Below, one piece after another: positions 7,507 to 16,104 of a DNA stretch of 64,000 nt. Positions within the stretch are counted from its first letter, which is position 1, and each line of letters opens with the position of its first letter. The notes beneath the pieces were generated by a model. It did no database searches. It was not told where the DNA came from and saw only the letters and a list, made by a program, of their open reading frames with translations. The stretch is from Devosia chinhatensis. Lineage in GTDB: Bacteria; Pseudomonadota; Alphaproteobacteria; Rhizobiales; Devosiaceae. The stretch is from positions 1,227,501-1,291,500 of the forward strand of contig NZ_JZEY01000061.1 of NCBI RefSeq assembly GCF_000969445.1. The letters run 5' to 3'. The position numbers and the translations under genes are program-made.

Positions 7507-9360
7507 ATGTCGGACACGCTGAGCCTCATGACGGCATTGATCGGTGCCGACGGTGATCCACAAGATGCGTCCGCTCTTTTGGACGAGGCTTTGCTGGCCG
7601 AGGTCGACCCGCTGCATTTTTGTGCCCTCTATCTGCGGCTGGATCCGGCACTTGTCATGGAGCGGGCAGCGGCGTGGCTGGGCCTGGCCTTCTACGCCAC
7701 CCTGCCGCCTCTGGCGCTGCCAACGCTCGCCCCGACCCGGCTCGAGGTTCTCGCAGAGGTGCGGATGTTTCGCATGCGCATGGCGGGCACCGAAATCGCC
7801 TTTGCGGCACCGGATTTTTTCGGGCTGCTGCGTCTGCGCAAGGTTTATGAAAGTAATCCGGAACTGCGCCGCCATGTCTGCATCGTGCCGCAGGCCCTGC
7901 TGGGCGACTTGCTGGTCCAGGCTGCCGAGGAGGCGCTGGTCGATGGGGCGCGGCAGACGCTGGCCAAATCCTGGCCGCATGCAGCCGCCCAGCTCGACCT
8001 GACCCGCCCAGTGCGGTGGAGCTTTGCCATCGGCCTGATGCTGCTTGTGGTGATGGCGCTGCTGGCGCCCCTGGCCGAAGAAATGCTGCTGCTGCCGATC
8101 TGGGTGCTTCTGGTGGTCGCGCCGATCCTCTTGCGGATGGCCATGCTGCTGACACCGAATACGCCCCCCTTTGTGGCCCCTAAAGGCGGCTTCGAAGACG
8201 ACTTGCCGCTCTATACCATTCTCGTCCCCCTGCGCGACGAGGCCAATATGGTGGGCCAGCTCTGCGTCAGCCTGGGTCGCCTCGATTACCCGCGCGAGAA
8301 GCTCGAAATCCTCTTCGTGGTGGAGAGCCGCTCACCCGATACGATTGCCGCCGTGCGCGAGCGCCTCCATGATGCAAGGTTCGGCCTTGTCGTGGTGCCC
8401 GATGCGCCGCCACGAACCAAGCCGAAGGCGCTCAACTTTGCGTTGCCGCTTTGCCGCGGCGAGTTCGTCGTTGTCTTCGATGCCGAAGACCGGCCCGAGC
8501 CTGGGCAATTGCGGCAGGTGGTGGCCCAGTTCCGGCAGCAGCCGGACGTCCACTGCATCCAGGCTCGCCTGGTCATCGGCAATGGCACGCAAGGGCCGCT
8601 GGCGGCTCTGTTTGCCGGCGATTATGCGGGTCTCTTCACCGTTACCCTGCCGGCGCTGGCCCGCTGGGGCGCGGTCATGCCGCTGGGTGGCACGTCCAAC
8701 CATTTCCGGCTGGCGACCCTTCGGGAGCTCGGTGGCTGGGATGGCTTCAACGTGACCGAGGATGCCGACCTGGGCGTTCGGCTGGCGCGCCGCACCCTGC
8801 GCACCGCGACCAGCGCCAGCGTGACTTACGAGGATGCGCCCACCAATCTCAAGGTCTGGCTGGGACAGCGCACCCGGTGGATGAAGGGTTGGCTTCAGAC
8901 CTTCGCGGTTCACAATCGCCGGCCGCGACGCTTGCTGGCCGATCTGGGATGGCGGGCCTTCTGCCTGTTTCAGGTGACGATCCTGGGCATGGTGCTGGCG
9001 CCCTTACTGCACACCGCCTTTGCCGGGATGCTCGCCTTTCGGTTGATCACCGGGACGCCATCCGAGCCCGTCACCAGCTCTTGGGCACTGGCGTGCCTCG
9101 TCATTTTTGCCTGTGGCTATGGTCTTGCCAGCGCCACCAATTTCATCGGTCTATCGCGGACCGCGCAATCCGGACTCGGCGTGGTGCAACTGCTTCTGCC
9201 GGTTTATTGGCTCCTGGTGGCCTTTGCCACGCTGCGGGCCATGGTCGAATTTCTCCATCGCCCCTTCCATTGGTGGAAGACACCCCACCAGGTGACCCGG
9301 CCGCCGCAACCCAGACCGCCTCGGGATCAAAGGCCTGTTGCCGTTCCGAGTGCCGAATGA
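7507..9360 (+). CDS. Membrane glycosyltransferase family 2 protein with N-terminal extension
   Basis: Processive-type GT2 enzyme of the inner membrane, likely adding sugars to an exported glycan; the donor and product cannot be read from sequence. The 617-residue protein starts with about 165 soluble residues of unclear fold, two membrane segments (about 170-190 and 195-218), then the GT2 domain from about 230 (TILVPLRDEANMVG), the DxD-like FDAEDRPEPGQL (about 323), TEDADLGVRLAR (about 416) with the catalytic Asp, and the QRTRW product-binding motif (about 452), followed by membrane segments up to about 590. The layout resembles cellulose-synthase-like proteins of rhizobia. The C-terminus is Pro/Arg-rich and cytoplasmic. 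It is convergent with the small membrane peptide at 9370-9447. Confidence 0.82.
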   Translation: MSDTLSLMTALIGADGDPQDASALLDEALLAEVDPLHFCALYLRLDPALVMERAAAWLGLAFYATLPPLALPTLAPTRLEVLAEVRMFRMRMAGTEIAFAAPDFFGLLRLRKVYESNPELRRHVCIVPQALLGDLLVQAAEEALVDGARQTLAKSWPHAAAQLDLTRPVRWSFAIGLMLLVVMALLAPLAEEMLLLPIWVLLVVAPILLRMAMLLTPNTPPFVAPKGGFEDDLPLYTILVPLRDEANMVGQLCVSLGRLDYPREKLEILFVVESRSPDTIAAVRERLHDARFGLVVVPDAPPRTKPKALNFALPLCRGEFVVVFDAEDRPEPGQLRQVVAQFRQQPDVHCIQARLVIGNGTQGPLAALFAGDYAGLFTVTLPALARWGAVMPLGGTSNHFRLATLRELGGWDGFNVTEDADLGVRLARRTLRTATSASVTYEDAPTNLKVWLGQRTRWMKGWLQTFAVHNRRPRRLLADLGWRAFCLFQVTILGMVLAPLLHTAFAGMLAFRLITGTPSEPVTSSWALACLVIFACGYGLASATNFIGLSRTAQSGLGVVQLLLPVYWLLVAFATLRAMVEFLHRPFHWWKTPHQVTRPPQPRPPRDQRPVAVPSAE

Positions 9361-9369
9361 TCGCAAGCG

Positions 9370-9447
9370 TCACCAATTAAGGAGGATGGCGGCGCTGATC
9401 ATCGCCGCGATGGCACAGACCAGAAGAATCCAGCGATTGACACTCAT
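9370..9447 (-). CDS. 25-residue single-span membrane micro-protein ending the mrp/two-component operon
   Basis: ATG at 9447-9445 with a good Shine-Dalgarno (AGGAGCAAG) and a TGA at 9370-9372, starting 27 bp after the stop of the sigma-54 activator and on the same strand. The peptide begins MSVNRWILL and is almost entirely hydrophobic (residues 6-23), so it is predicted to be one membrane helix with a charged N-terminus. No family is recognised. Position and ribosome-binding site suggest it is the last gene of the mrp operon, perhaps a modulator of the sensor kinase or the antiporter; that role is inference. Confidence 0.55.
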   Translation of the reverse strand: MSVNRWILLVCAIAAMISAAILLNW

Positions 9448-9474
9448 CGACTTGCTCCTGTGTTAAGGCCGGCA

Positions 9475-10821
9475 TCACTTGCCATCGTCAGCACTTTCGA
9501 TGCCGTAGCGGCGCATTTTTTCCCATAAAGTGGTGCGGGAGACGCCCATCAGCCGGGCGGCGTCCTGCACCCGCCCGCCGGCTTGCTGCAAAACAGCTCT
9601 GATATGGCTGGCTTCGGCTCGCTCCCGCACGAGGCTGAGACTGAGATCGCTCTCTGGCGGCGCAAGATTTTCTACCGCATGGGCGATGCGGTCCGGCCAG
9701 AAGTCGCGCATGCGCACGCGGCCCTCCTCGCCCAGGGCGACCGCCCGCTCCACCCGGTTGACCAGTTCGCGGACATTGCCGCGCCACTTGTCGCTCAGCG
9801 CCAGGGCCAGAACATCGGCGTCCAGTTCTGGCACCGTGCGTCCCATGCGACGCGCTGTCTTGTTCAGCTGGTAGCGGACCAAAGGCTCGATTTCGGCAGG
9901 GCGCGAGCGCAGCGGCGGCATGTCGAGCGTCACGACATTGATCCGGAAAAACAGGTCCTCGCGAAAGGCGCCCTGCGCCACGGCCTTGGGAAGATCGGCA
10001 TTCGTGGCAAAAACGAAGCGGGCCGGGGTGGTGAGCGTCTCCGTACCACCCAGGCGCCGGAATTCGCGCATCTCAATGAGACGCAGGAGCTTGGCCTGAA
10101 GCACCGGGCCGATCTCGGCCACTTCGTCGAGGAAGAGCGTTCCGTCGCCCGCTTGCTCGACGAGGCCCGGCTGGCGGGCGACGGCCCCCGTAAAGGCGCC
10201 TTTTTCGTGGCCGAACAGCGCATCGTCGAAAAGGCTTTCGGGGATGCTGGCACAATTGAGCGCCACAAAAGGCTTGCTGGCTCGCGCGCCGCTGGCATGG
10301 AGATAGCGCGCCGCAACGTCCTTGCCGGTCCCCGTTTCGCCCTGGATCAGCACCGGCACGTCAAGGTCCGCCACCCGGTCGAGCGTGCGCCGGATGTCCA
10401 GCGTCGCCGGGGAAAGACCGAAACTGGCAAAGGGGTCGGTGTCTTCGCGTAGGCTCTCACCGAGAATGAAGCGTACCTTGTCGACCAGGGCATCGATATC
10501 GAAGGGCTTTTCGACATAATCCCGAGCGCCGCGCTTGATCAGTCGAACGGCATCCTCGAGATCGGCAAAGGCCGTCATGAAAAGGGTCGGCACGACGCCA
10601 TAGGCATCGAACAGCTCCGCCATCAGCGCGCCGCCATTGCCATCAGGCAACCTGATATCGGACAGGACGAGGTCGGCGGCATGGCCCGAAAGGGCGCCCC
10701 GCGCCTCGGCGATGGTGGTGAACCAGCTGACGCGAAAGCCCTCGAGCAGGAAGCGCTGCCGCAGCGATCGACCGAGAACCGGATCATCTTCCACAATGGC
10801 AATAAGGGGCTTGTCAGCCAT
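9475..10821 (-). CDS. Sigma-54-dependent response regulator (NtrC/DctD type)
   Basis: Transcription activator for sigma-54 promoters. It has 448 residues: receiver domain with the acidic pocket EDD (11-13) and phospho-acceptor Asp55 in LVLSDIRLPDG, an AAA+ domain with Walker A GETGTGKD (161-168) and the sigma-54 contact loop GAFTGA (208-213), and a C-terminal Fis-type helix-turn-helix (QDAARLMGVSRTTLWEKMRR). Start ATG at 10821 overlaps the kinase stop by 8 bp; an ATG at 10839 would add MKKGRR. It is paired with the upstream kinase and lies at the end of the mrp operon, whose first gene has a sigma-54 promoter, so mrp itself is the obvious target. Confidence 0.93.
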   Translation of the reverse strand: MADKPLIAIVEDDPVLGRSLRQRFLLEGFRVSWFTTIAEARGALSGHAADLVLSDIRLPDGNGGALMAELFDAYGVVPTLFMTAFADLEDAVRLIKRGARDYVEKPFDIDALVDKVRFILGESLREDTDPFASFGLSPATLDIRRTLDRVADLDVPVLIQGETGTGKDVAARYLHASGARASKPFVALNCASIPESLFDDALFGHEKGAFTGAVARQPGLVEQAGDGTLFLDEVAEIGPVLQAKLLRLIEMREFRRLGGTETLTTPARFVFATNADLPKAVAQGAFREDLFFRINVVTLDMPPLRSRPAEIEPLVRYQLNKTARRMGRTVPELDADVLALALSDKWRGNVRELVNRVERAVALGEEGRVRMRDFWPDRIAHAVENLAPPESDLSLSLVRERAEASHIRAVLQQAGGRVQDAARLMGVSRTTLWEKMRRYGIESADDGK

Positions 10822-12322
10822 TCTCCGGCCTTTCTTCATTGCCCGAATGTGAGAGGAACAGCACGCTGACCACGGTGCCCCGACCTACCGTGCTCTGCAC
10901 CGAGACGGTGGCCCCCAGTTCGTCGGCCAGGGAATGCACGACCCAGAGGCCGAGGTCCCGGGAGCCCGCAAGCGTCCCGGCCAGCCCGGCTTCGAGATGC
11001 TGGCGCACCCCTTCGGGCATGCCACTGCCTTGGTCGCTAATCGCGATGCGCACACCGGCCTCTTCGGTGCGCGCGCTCACCTCCACCAGGCCGCCCGGAG
11101 GGCTGGCCTTGCAGGCATTGAGAAGGAGATTGACCAGCATCTGCCGTACGGCGTCGGCATCGGCCACGATGAGGGTATTGTCGGGAATATCCCAGCGCAG
11201 CTGCAGATCCCTTTGCTTGACCTGCGGGGAGATGATGAGGGCGAGGTCTGCGATGTCACTGCCGGTGATGATGCCGTCTCCGGGTCGACGCCGATATGTG
11301 GACAGCGTCACATCTGTCAGCCGCTGCAAGGCGTCGAGCCCGCCCTCGATGATGTCGAGCGTTTCATCGCGCACCGACTGGTCATGGCCGAAGCGGCGCA
11401 GGGTCGAAAAGGCATTGCGGATGCCGGCCAGCGGGTTGCGCACTTCATGAGCGAGCGTGGCCGCGAGCCTGGCCAGAACCTGATCGCGTTCCTGCTGGGC
11501 AAGCCGGCGGGCGATGCTGTCCCGGGATTTTTCGTCCTCTCGGCGTAACGCCAGAATGGTCTCGATCTCGAGGATTTCCGAGCTCAGATATTGCCCGGAC
11601 AGAACATCGGCGTTGCTGGTGCCACCCTCGGCCAGCCGGTTTGCCAGCGCGACCAGCGGCGAGATCGCGGCCCGGGCCAGAAGATAGGCCGCACCCGCAA
11701 TGGCCAGCGCTACGAGCAGGCTCAACCCCAGCGCGGCCTGGTGCACAGCTTCGTTGGCCGCGGCCAGCGCGCTGGTGTCGAAAATGCCGCTGATGGCAAA
11801 AAGGCTCGGCCCGTCTCCATAAACGTTGGTCAGAACCCCCCGCGCATTGTCGCGAAGGACAAAGGGTGAGCCGCGCCCGACCTCCAGAGCCGCGAGGAGG
11901 TCGCCGCGCAACGACTCGGTCGCAGTCTCGGGAATGGCGAGCACATTGATGCCGTCGGCATTGCGCCAGGCCACGGCCAGCGCCTCTTCCTGCAGCACGG
12001 TCTTAAAGGACAGGGCAGACGTCAGCGCGTCGGTGAAGGCGCTTTCGGACAGCGAGGGGCTATTGGCGAAATGCCCGGCTGTTGCATCGAGAAAGACCTG
12101 CGCCTTGTCGGCGACGAATTCGGTGTTTTGTCGATTGACGAGATCAGCCGTGAGCCAGGAAATGGTCAGCGTCACCACGAACACGACCAGTGATAGCGCC
12201 AGAGGCATGATCGTCGTCAGGCGCAGGGACGGAAACCCGAACCAATTGCCGCGGCCCTTTGGGCCAGCGGCTGGGAATTTGCCGACGGGGGCGGGGGCAG
12301 AGGCTGCGTTCGGATCGGGCAT
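10814..12322 (-). CDS. Sensor histidine kinase paired with the sigma-54 activator
   Basis: Inner-membrane kinase of 502 residues. A Pro/Ala-rich cytoplasmic N-terminus (1-35) leads to a membrane segment (about 37-60), a periplasmic sensor of about 130 residues, a second membrane segment (about 195-220), a HAMP-like linker, a HisKA domain with the phospho-acceptor His in AATLAHEVRNPLAGIRNAF, and a HATPase with the N-box LLLNACKASPPGG and the GSGMPEG motif. HEVRNPL is typical of NtrB/DctB-class kinases that work with NtrC-type regulators. It starts only 9 bp after mrpG stops, and the regulator overlaps its end. The signal sensed is unknown; sodium, pH or membrane stress would fit the context. 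Confidence 0.9.
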   Translation of the reverse strand: MPDPNAASAPAPVGKFPAAGPKGRGNWFGFPSLRLTTIMPLALSLVVFVVTLTISWLTADLVNRQNTEFVADKAQVFLDATAGHFANSPSLSESAFTDALTSALSFKTVLQEEALAVAWRNADGINVLAIPETATESLRGDLLAALEVGRGSPFVLRDNARGVLTNVYGDGPSLFAISGIFDTSALAAANEAVHQAALGLSLLVALAIAGAAYLLARAAISPLVALANRLAEGGTSNADVLSGQYLSSEILEIETILALRREDEKSRDSIARRLAQQERDQVLARLAATLAHEVRNPLAGIRNAFSTLRRFGHDQSVRDETLDIIEGGLDALQRLTDVTLSTYRRRPGDGIITGSDIADLALIISPQVKQRDLQLRWDIPDNTLIVADADAVRQMLVNLLLNACKASPPGGLVEVSARTEEAGVRIAISDQGSGMPEGVRQHLEAGLAGTLAGSRDLGLWVVHSLADELGATVSVQSTVGRGTVVSVLFLSHSGNEERPENG

Positions 12323-12331
12323 GATGCCAAT

Positions 12332-13567
12332 CTAGCCCGCTTTGGGCGTCGACGGAACGACCAGCACATCTCCTGTCCAATTCGGTGCCAGTCGATCATG
12401 CCAGGACTGGCCATACCAGTCCGCCCGCTTGGGGCTTGGCAGCGTCGTTGTCACAAGCGCATCGGCATCCGCACCCCCCGCGGGGAGTGGCGCATTGGGG
12501 GCCGCGTCGAGGAGGCGGTCATCGAGTGTAGCGCCATGCCGCTCGGCAATGACGGCAAAGACATCCCGCCGTGCCAAGCCACCCCGATTGATCAGCACGA
12601 GGCGTGGTGCGACCCAGATACGGGTGCGCAAGGCCCAGTCGAGACCTTCGGCAATCTCCAGGCTGCCATCGTCCTCGATCAGGATGGTGGGGCTCCTGGG
12701 GACAGTGTCGCGGTGGACAAACAGCACGCTGCCGGCATGATGGTCGGGCAGTTTCAACAGCCCTTCCGGTCGGCCCGTGGCGCCGGGCGTCGGCAGGTCG
12801 ACGCCGTGATGGCACCAGCCGTGGCTGGGCAGGATCAGCAGCGAGGCGCGGTCCGAGCCCGTTGGGATGAGCTTGAGCGGGTCACCTTCCTCATAGGACA
12901 AGGTGAAGAAGGATCGCTTCTTGGGCAGCGTCGCTTCCAGTTCCTCGATAGCCAGAGACAGCTTTTCGCGCACTTTCGAACGGGCCCGCTGCGGATCGGA
13001 GGTTGCTTGCAGGAAGGCCTCGTCGATGACGGCAATGGCCTTGAGCGGCACCTTGGCCAGGTTGCGGATGGCGATTGCCCGGCGCAGAGCGGGCGCAATG
13101 TCGGGAGCCATCACGCCAAGACGCACCTCGCTGAGATCGGCAATGACCTCGGGCGCGACCGAGGCGGTTTCCCGGCGCGATGAGAGGGGGCTATAGGCCA
13201 CGAATTGCGTCCGCGCTTCGAGTGGCACATCCTGGCGTTCAAGGACGCCGAGGAGCGCATTGCGTCCGGCGATCAGTCGCAGGGGTGCGCCGGACACATA
13301 GGCTGCCCGGCCCAACAGATGGGCGGCCACCGGCACGGTGAGCAGCATGAAGACAATGGCCATGCTGCCGATGGCGGCGGTGCCTTCTCCCAGGAGGATC
13401 ATGGCGCCGAGCACCGCGAAGATTGCGCCCAGCGTTCCGGCTTTGGTGGAGGCATGCATGCGTTGCAACGCATCGGGAAAACGCAGGACGCCTATGGCAG
13501 CGGCGATGACGAAGCCGACGCCCAGGGCCAGCATCAAAAGGCCCAGAAACTGCATGGCCCAGGTCAT
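12332..13567 (-). CDS. mrpG: Mrp antiporter subunit G fused to a large C-terminal cytoplasmic domain
   Basis: Residues 1 to about 100 are a complete MrpG/MnhG/PhaG subunit with three membrane segments and the family stretch GVLRFPDALQRMHASTKAGTLG (split here over about 26-47). Normal MrpG proteins are about 100-130 residues; this one has 411. The extra 300 residues are soluble. The part from about 140 to 265 (RLGVMAPD, then an Ala-rich helix, later ASLLILPSHGWCHHGVD) resembles a universal-stress-protein fold with its strand-SHG nucleotide loop, and the rest is unassigned. The start ATG overlaps the mrpF stop by 4 bp, so the gene is translated with the complex. A frameshift fusion is unlikely because no separate start or family boundary lies inside. 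Confidence 0.85.
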   Translation of the reverse strand: MTWAMQFLGLLMLALGVGFVIAAAIGVLRFPDALQRMHASTKAGTLGAIFAVLGAMILLGEGTAAIGSMAIVFMLLTVPVAAHLLGRAAYVSGAPLRLIAGRNALLGVLERQDVPLEARTQFVAYSPLSSRRETASVAPEVIADLSEVRLGVMAPDIAPALRRAIAIRNLAKVPLKAIAVIDEAFLQATSDPQRARSKVREKLSLAIEELEATLPKKRSFFTLSYEEGDPLKLIPTGSDRASLLILPSHGWCHHGVDLPTPGATGRPEGLLKLPDHHAGSVLFVHRDTVPRSPTILIEDDGSLEIAEGLDWALRTRIWVAPRLVLINRGGLARRDVFAVIAERHGATLDDRLLDAAPNAPLPAGGADADALVTTTLPSPKRADWYGQSWHDRLAPNWTGDVLVVPSTPKAG

Positions 13568-13854
13568 TGCTTGTTCCCTCCCTTGCGTTCGAGAAAGGCG
13601 GCCAGCGCGCAGGTGCCCACAAAGCCGAACACGGCAACGCCAAAGGCGACATCGAGAAATTCACGCCGCCCGGTCACGACCGAGGTCAGAGCGGCCATGG
13701 CCACGGCAATGCCGGTCAACATGTCGAGCGCCACGAAGCGGTCGGCGATCCCGGGACCACGCAGCATTCGCAAAAAGGTGAGCACCAGGGGCGCACACAG
13801 CACGAGCAGCAATCCAAAGCTGCCCAGCGTCACAAGGCCATCCTGCCCCATCAT
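13564..13854 (-). CDS. mrpF: Mrp cation/proton antiporter subunit F
   Basis: Small hydrophobic subunit of the Mrp (Mnh/Pha) antiporter. The true protein has 96 residues, begins MMGQDGLVTLG and has three membrane segments, with the family core FLRMLRGPGIADRFVALD (about 27-44) and TGRREFLDVAFGVAVFGFVG (about 61-80). The start ATG at 13854 overlaps the mrpE stop (ATGA); the longer open frame upstream is only read-through of another frame of mrpE. The stop overlaps the mrpG start. Confidence 0.93.
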   Translation of the reverse strand: MMGQDGLVTLGSFGLLLVLCAPLVLTFLRMLRGPGIADRFVALDMLTGIAVAMAALTSVVTGRREFLDVAFGVAVFGFVGTCALAAFLERKGGNKQ

Positions 13855-14207
13855 GGCGTTCCCTCCATGCGCAGAACCCATTTCTCGAAGCTGGTCTTGA
13901 TCGAGCGGATCACGTCTTCCTCGTCGAGCGTATCGAGGGCGTGGATATAGAGGATGCTGCCGTCCTCGCTCGTATGCAGCGACGTGGTGCCCGGCGTCAG
14001 CGACACCAGATTGGCAACGATGCTGACCCCCAGTCGTGTCCGCAGCTTCAGCGGCACCGCCACGATGGCCGGTTGCACGTCGATCTTCCTGGCAAAGGCG
14101 GTGCGGGCGACGATGATGGAGGAGAGCAGCAATTCCCGCACGAATATTCCCGCGAGGACCAGTGCAGCCCAGAGCCGGGGCATCGGACCTGTTCGGCGAT
14201 CTGTCAT
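13851..14207 (-). CDS. mrpE: Mrp cation/proton antiporter subunit E, short form
   Basis: 118-residue MrpE, starting MTDRRTGPMPRLW at an ATG that overlaps the mrpD stop (ATGA). It keeps the conserved parts of the family: FVRELLLSSI (about 22-31), AIVAVPLKLRTRLGVSIVANL (about 48-68), SLTPGTTSLH (about 69-78) and the C-terminal IKTSFEKWVLR. Usual MrpE proteins have about 160 residues; the first one or two membrane segments are missing here, leaving about one membrane span. The 4-bp overlap shows that this is the natural start and not an annotation error. Confidence 0.9.
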   Translation of the reverse strand: MTDRRTGPMPRLWAALVLAGIFVRELLLSSIIVARTAFARKIDVQPAIVAVPLKLRTRLGVSIVANLVSLTPGTTSLHTSEDGSILYIHALDTLDEEDVIRSIKTSFEKWVLRMEGTP

Positions 14208-15727
14208 GACGCATCTCCGCTTTCGGGGGAAAGGGCCGTACCCAGCACGGCATCGATGTAACTTGACGGGTCGAGCAGCGCCGCGGCCGCTGCCTCGGCG
14301 TAAACGACGAAGGGTTCTGGCGAAAAGCCGATGACGAGGGTCAAAAGCCCCAATCCCGCCATGGGCAGCAGCATCAGCACGGGCACGCGCCGCGGCTTCT
14401 TCCGCTGCACCGGCGGCGCTTTCCAGAACGCTTCCACCCAGATCTTGGACATGGAAAAGACGGTCAGCAGACCCACCACCAGACCGATGCCGGCCAGCCA
14501 ATGCGCTTCAGCGGCGAAGGCTGCGTCGATGACCATGAACTTGGCCCAGAAGCCGGAAAGCGGGGGGATGCCGGCCAGGGACAGGGCAGGAACGGCAAAG
14601 AGCAGGGCCAATAGTGGATGGCTGGCCATCAGTCCGCCGGCCCGGCGCAGGTCATAGGTCCCGCTGGCGCGGTAGATTGCTCCCGCTGCCAGGAACAGAT
14701 TGGCTTTCACGATGATATGGTGGACGATGTAGAACACCGCGCCCGCCATGGCAGCCGGTGTCGCCAGCGCCAGCCCCAGCATCATGTAGCCGATCTGGCT
14801 GACGATGTGGAACGAGAGGATGCGCCTGATGTCCCATTGCACGGCGGCGCCGAACACGCCAAACAGCATGGTGCCGGCGGCCATGACGGCAACGACCTCG
14901 CGTACGCCGCCGTCCTCGACCGAGAACAGCAGGGTAAAGACGCGGAAGCTGGCATAGACGCCCACTTTGGTGATGAGGCCGGCAAAGATCGCCGACACGA
15001 CGATGGAAGCCGTGTGGTAGGAGGCCGGCAGCCAGAAGAAGAGCGGGAAATACCCCGCCTTGATGCCGAAGGCGACGAGGAACAGCGCCGCCACCAGCCC
15101 CAAAGCCGCAGACGGCTCGGCATCGGCCAGCACAAGCCCGAGATCGGCCATGTTGAGCGTGCCGGTCGCGCCATAAAGGATGCCGACGGCCAGAAGAAAG
15201 AGCAGTGTGCCAAGCAGGTTGAGCACCGCATATTTGATCGTGCCGTCGAGCTGGGCGCGGGTCCGGTCGATGGCCAGAAGGCCCATTGCCGTGATCAGCA
15301 TGATCTCGAACCAGACATAGAGATTGAAGACGTCGCCGGTGAGGAACGCGCCGGCGACAGCCGCGATCATGCCCAGGTAAAGCGGATGAAAACCGGCATG
15401 TTCCTGCCGGCGCCTGATGTCGGCGAAGCCGAACACGATGATCGAGAAGGCCAGGATGGCCGTGATCAGCGCCATGGCCGCGCCGAGGCGATCGGCGACG
15501 AAGACAATGCCGAACGGCACGGGCCAGCCGCCGAAGGCAATCATCTGCGTGCCATTCTGCTCGACCTGAACCAGAAGCAGAATGCTCGCTGCGAGCATGA
15601 GCGCGAGGGCGAGAAGGCTGATGCCGCGCTGGATCGCCGGGCGATGCCAGGCCAGCGCGCAGAGGGCGGCAGCGGCCAGGGGGATAATGACCGGCCAGGT
15701 CAGGGCTTGGGAGGCGAGCAGGTTCAT
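14204..15727 (-). CDS. mrpD: Mrp cation/proton antiporter subunit D
   Basis: Large proton-translocating subunit related to respiratory complex I NuoM/NuoN. The 507-residue protein has about 14 membrane segments, with the catalytic Glu of NLYVWFEIMLITAMGLL (about 135-150), the Lys-bearing helix around GIKAGYFPLFFWLPASYHTA (about 222-241) and the discontinuous helix near FYIVHHIIVKANLFLAAGAI. It overlaps mrpC and mrpE by 4 bp each, which indicates tight translational coupling. Together with MrpA it is expected to form the proton and cation path. Confidence 0.95.
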   Translation of the reverse strand: MNLLASQALTWPVIIPLAAAALCALAWHRPAIQRGISLLALALMLAASILLLVQVEQNGTQMIAFGGWPVPFGIVFVADRLGAAMALITAILAFSIIVFGFADIRRRQEHAGFHPLYLGMIAAVAGAFLTGDVFNLYVWFEIMLITAMGLLAIDRTRAQLDGTIKYAVLNLLGTLLFLLAVGILYGATGTLNMADLGLVLADAEPSAALGLVAALFLVAFGIKAGYFPLFFWLPASYHTASIVVSAIFAGLITKVGVYASFRVFTLLFSVEDGGVREVVAVMAAGTMLFGVFGAAVQWDIRRILSFHIVSQIGYMMLGLALATPAAMAGAVFYIVHHIIVKANLFLAAGAIYRASGTYDLRRAGGLMASHPLLALLFAVPALSLAGIPPLSGFWAKFMVIDAAFAAEAHWLAGIGLVVGLLTVFSMSKIWVEAFWKAPPVQRKKPRRVPVLMLLPMAGLGLLTLVIGFSPEPFVVYAEAAAAALLDPSSYIDAVLGTALSPESGDAS

Positions 15728-16104
15728 TTGCCAGCCTCCTTGTCATAGGGCGAGCCGAGCGCCTCGGCGGATCCGAGGTCGCGCTGGTCAAGCGTGCCGC
15801 TGGTGCGGAAGGTCTGCAGCGCCAGGGCGGCAGCGAAGGCGACCAGCGAGAAGCCGATGACGATCGCGGTCAGCACCAGCGCCTGCGGCAGCGGATTGGC
15901 AGCATCGGCCACAAGCGTATAAGCACCGGTTTCGATCAATGGCGGCGGGTTGGGGCCGATACGCCCGGCCAGGAATATGACGAGGTTCACCCCGGCCGAC
16001 ATCAGCATGACGCCGAGCAGGATGCGCATCGTGTGACGCGAGAGCAGCATATAGATGCCGCAGCCCATGATGGCTGCGATGCCGGCAGCGAAGATAAGGG
16101 TCAC
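15724..16104 (-). CDS. mrpC: Mrp cation/proton antiporter subunit C
   Basis: 126-residue subunit related to NuoK, with three membrane segments. Recognisable are [26 protein letters not shown] (split over about 17-42) and the C-terminal [22 protein letters not shown] with the conserved [14 protein letters not shown]-type motif. The start is a GTG at 16104 that overlaps the mrpB stop (GTGA). Confidence 0.94.
   Translation of the reverse strand: MTLIFAAGIAAIMGCGIYMLLSRHTMRILLGVMLMSAGVNLVIFLAGRIGPNPPPLIETGAYTLVADAANPLPQALVLTAIVIGFSLVAFAAALALQTFRTSGTLDQRDLGSAEALGSPYDKEAGK

Noticed and set aside
7355-7522. 55-residue open frame upstream of the glycosyltransferase with a G-rich stretch before its ATG
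   Set aside because: The product has an Arg-rich, low-complexity C-terminus, overlaps the glycosyltransferase start out of frame, and shows no recognisable pattern.
13564-14253. 229-residue frame that includes mrpF with a long N-terminal extension
   Set aside because: The first 133 residues are an out-of-frame reading of mrpE. The MMGQDG start overlaps the mrpE stop by 4 bp and gives the normal MrpF length.
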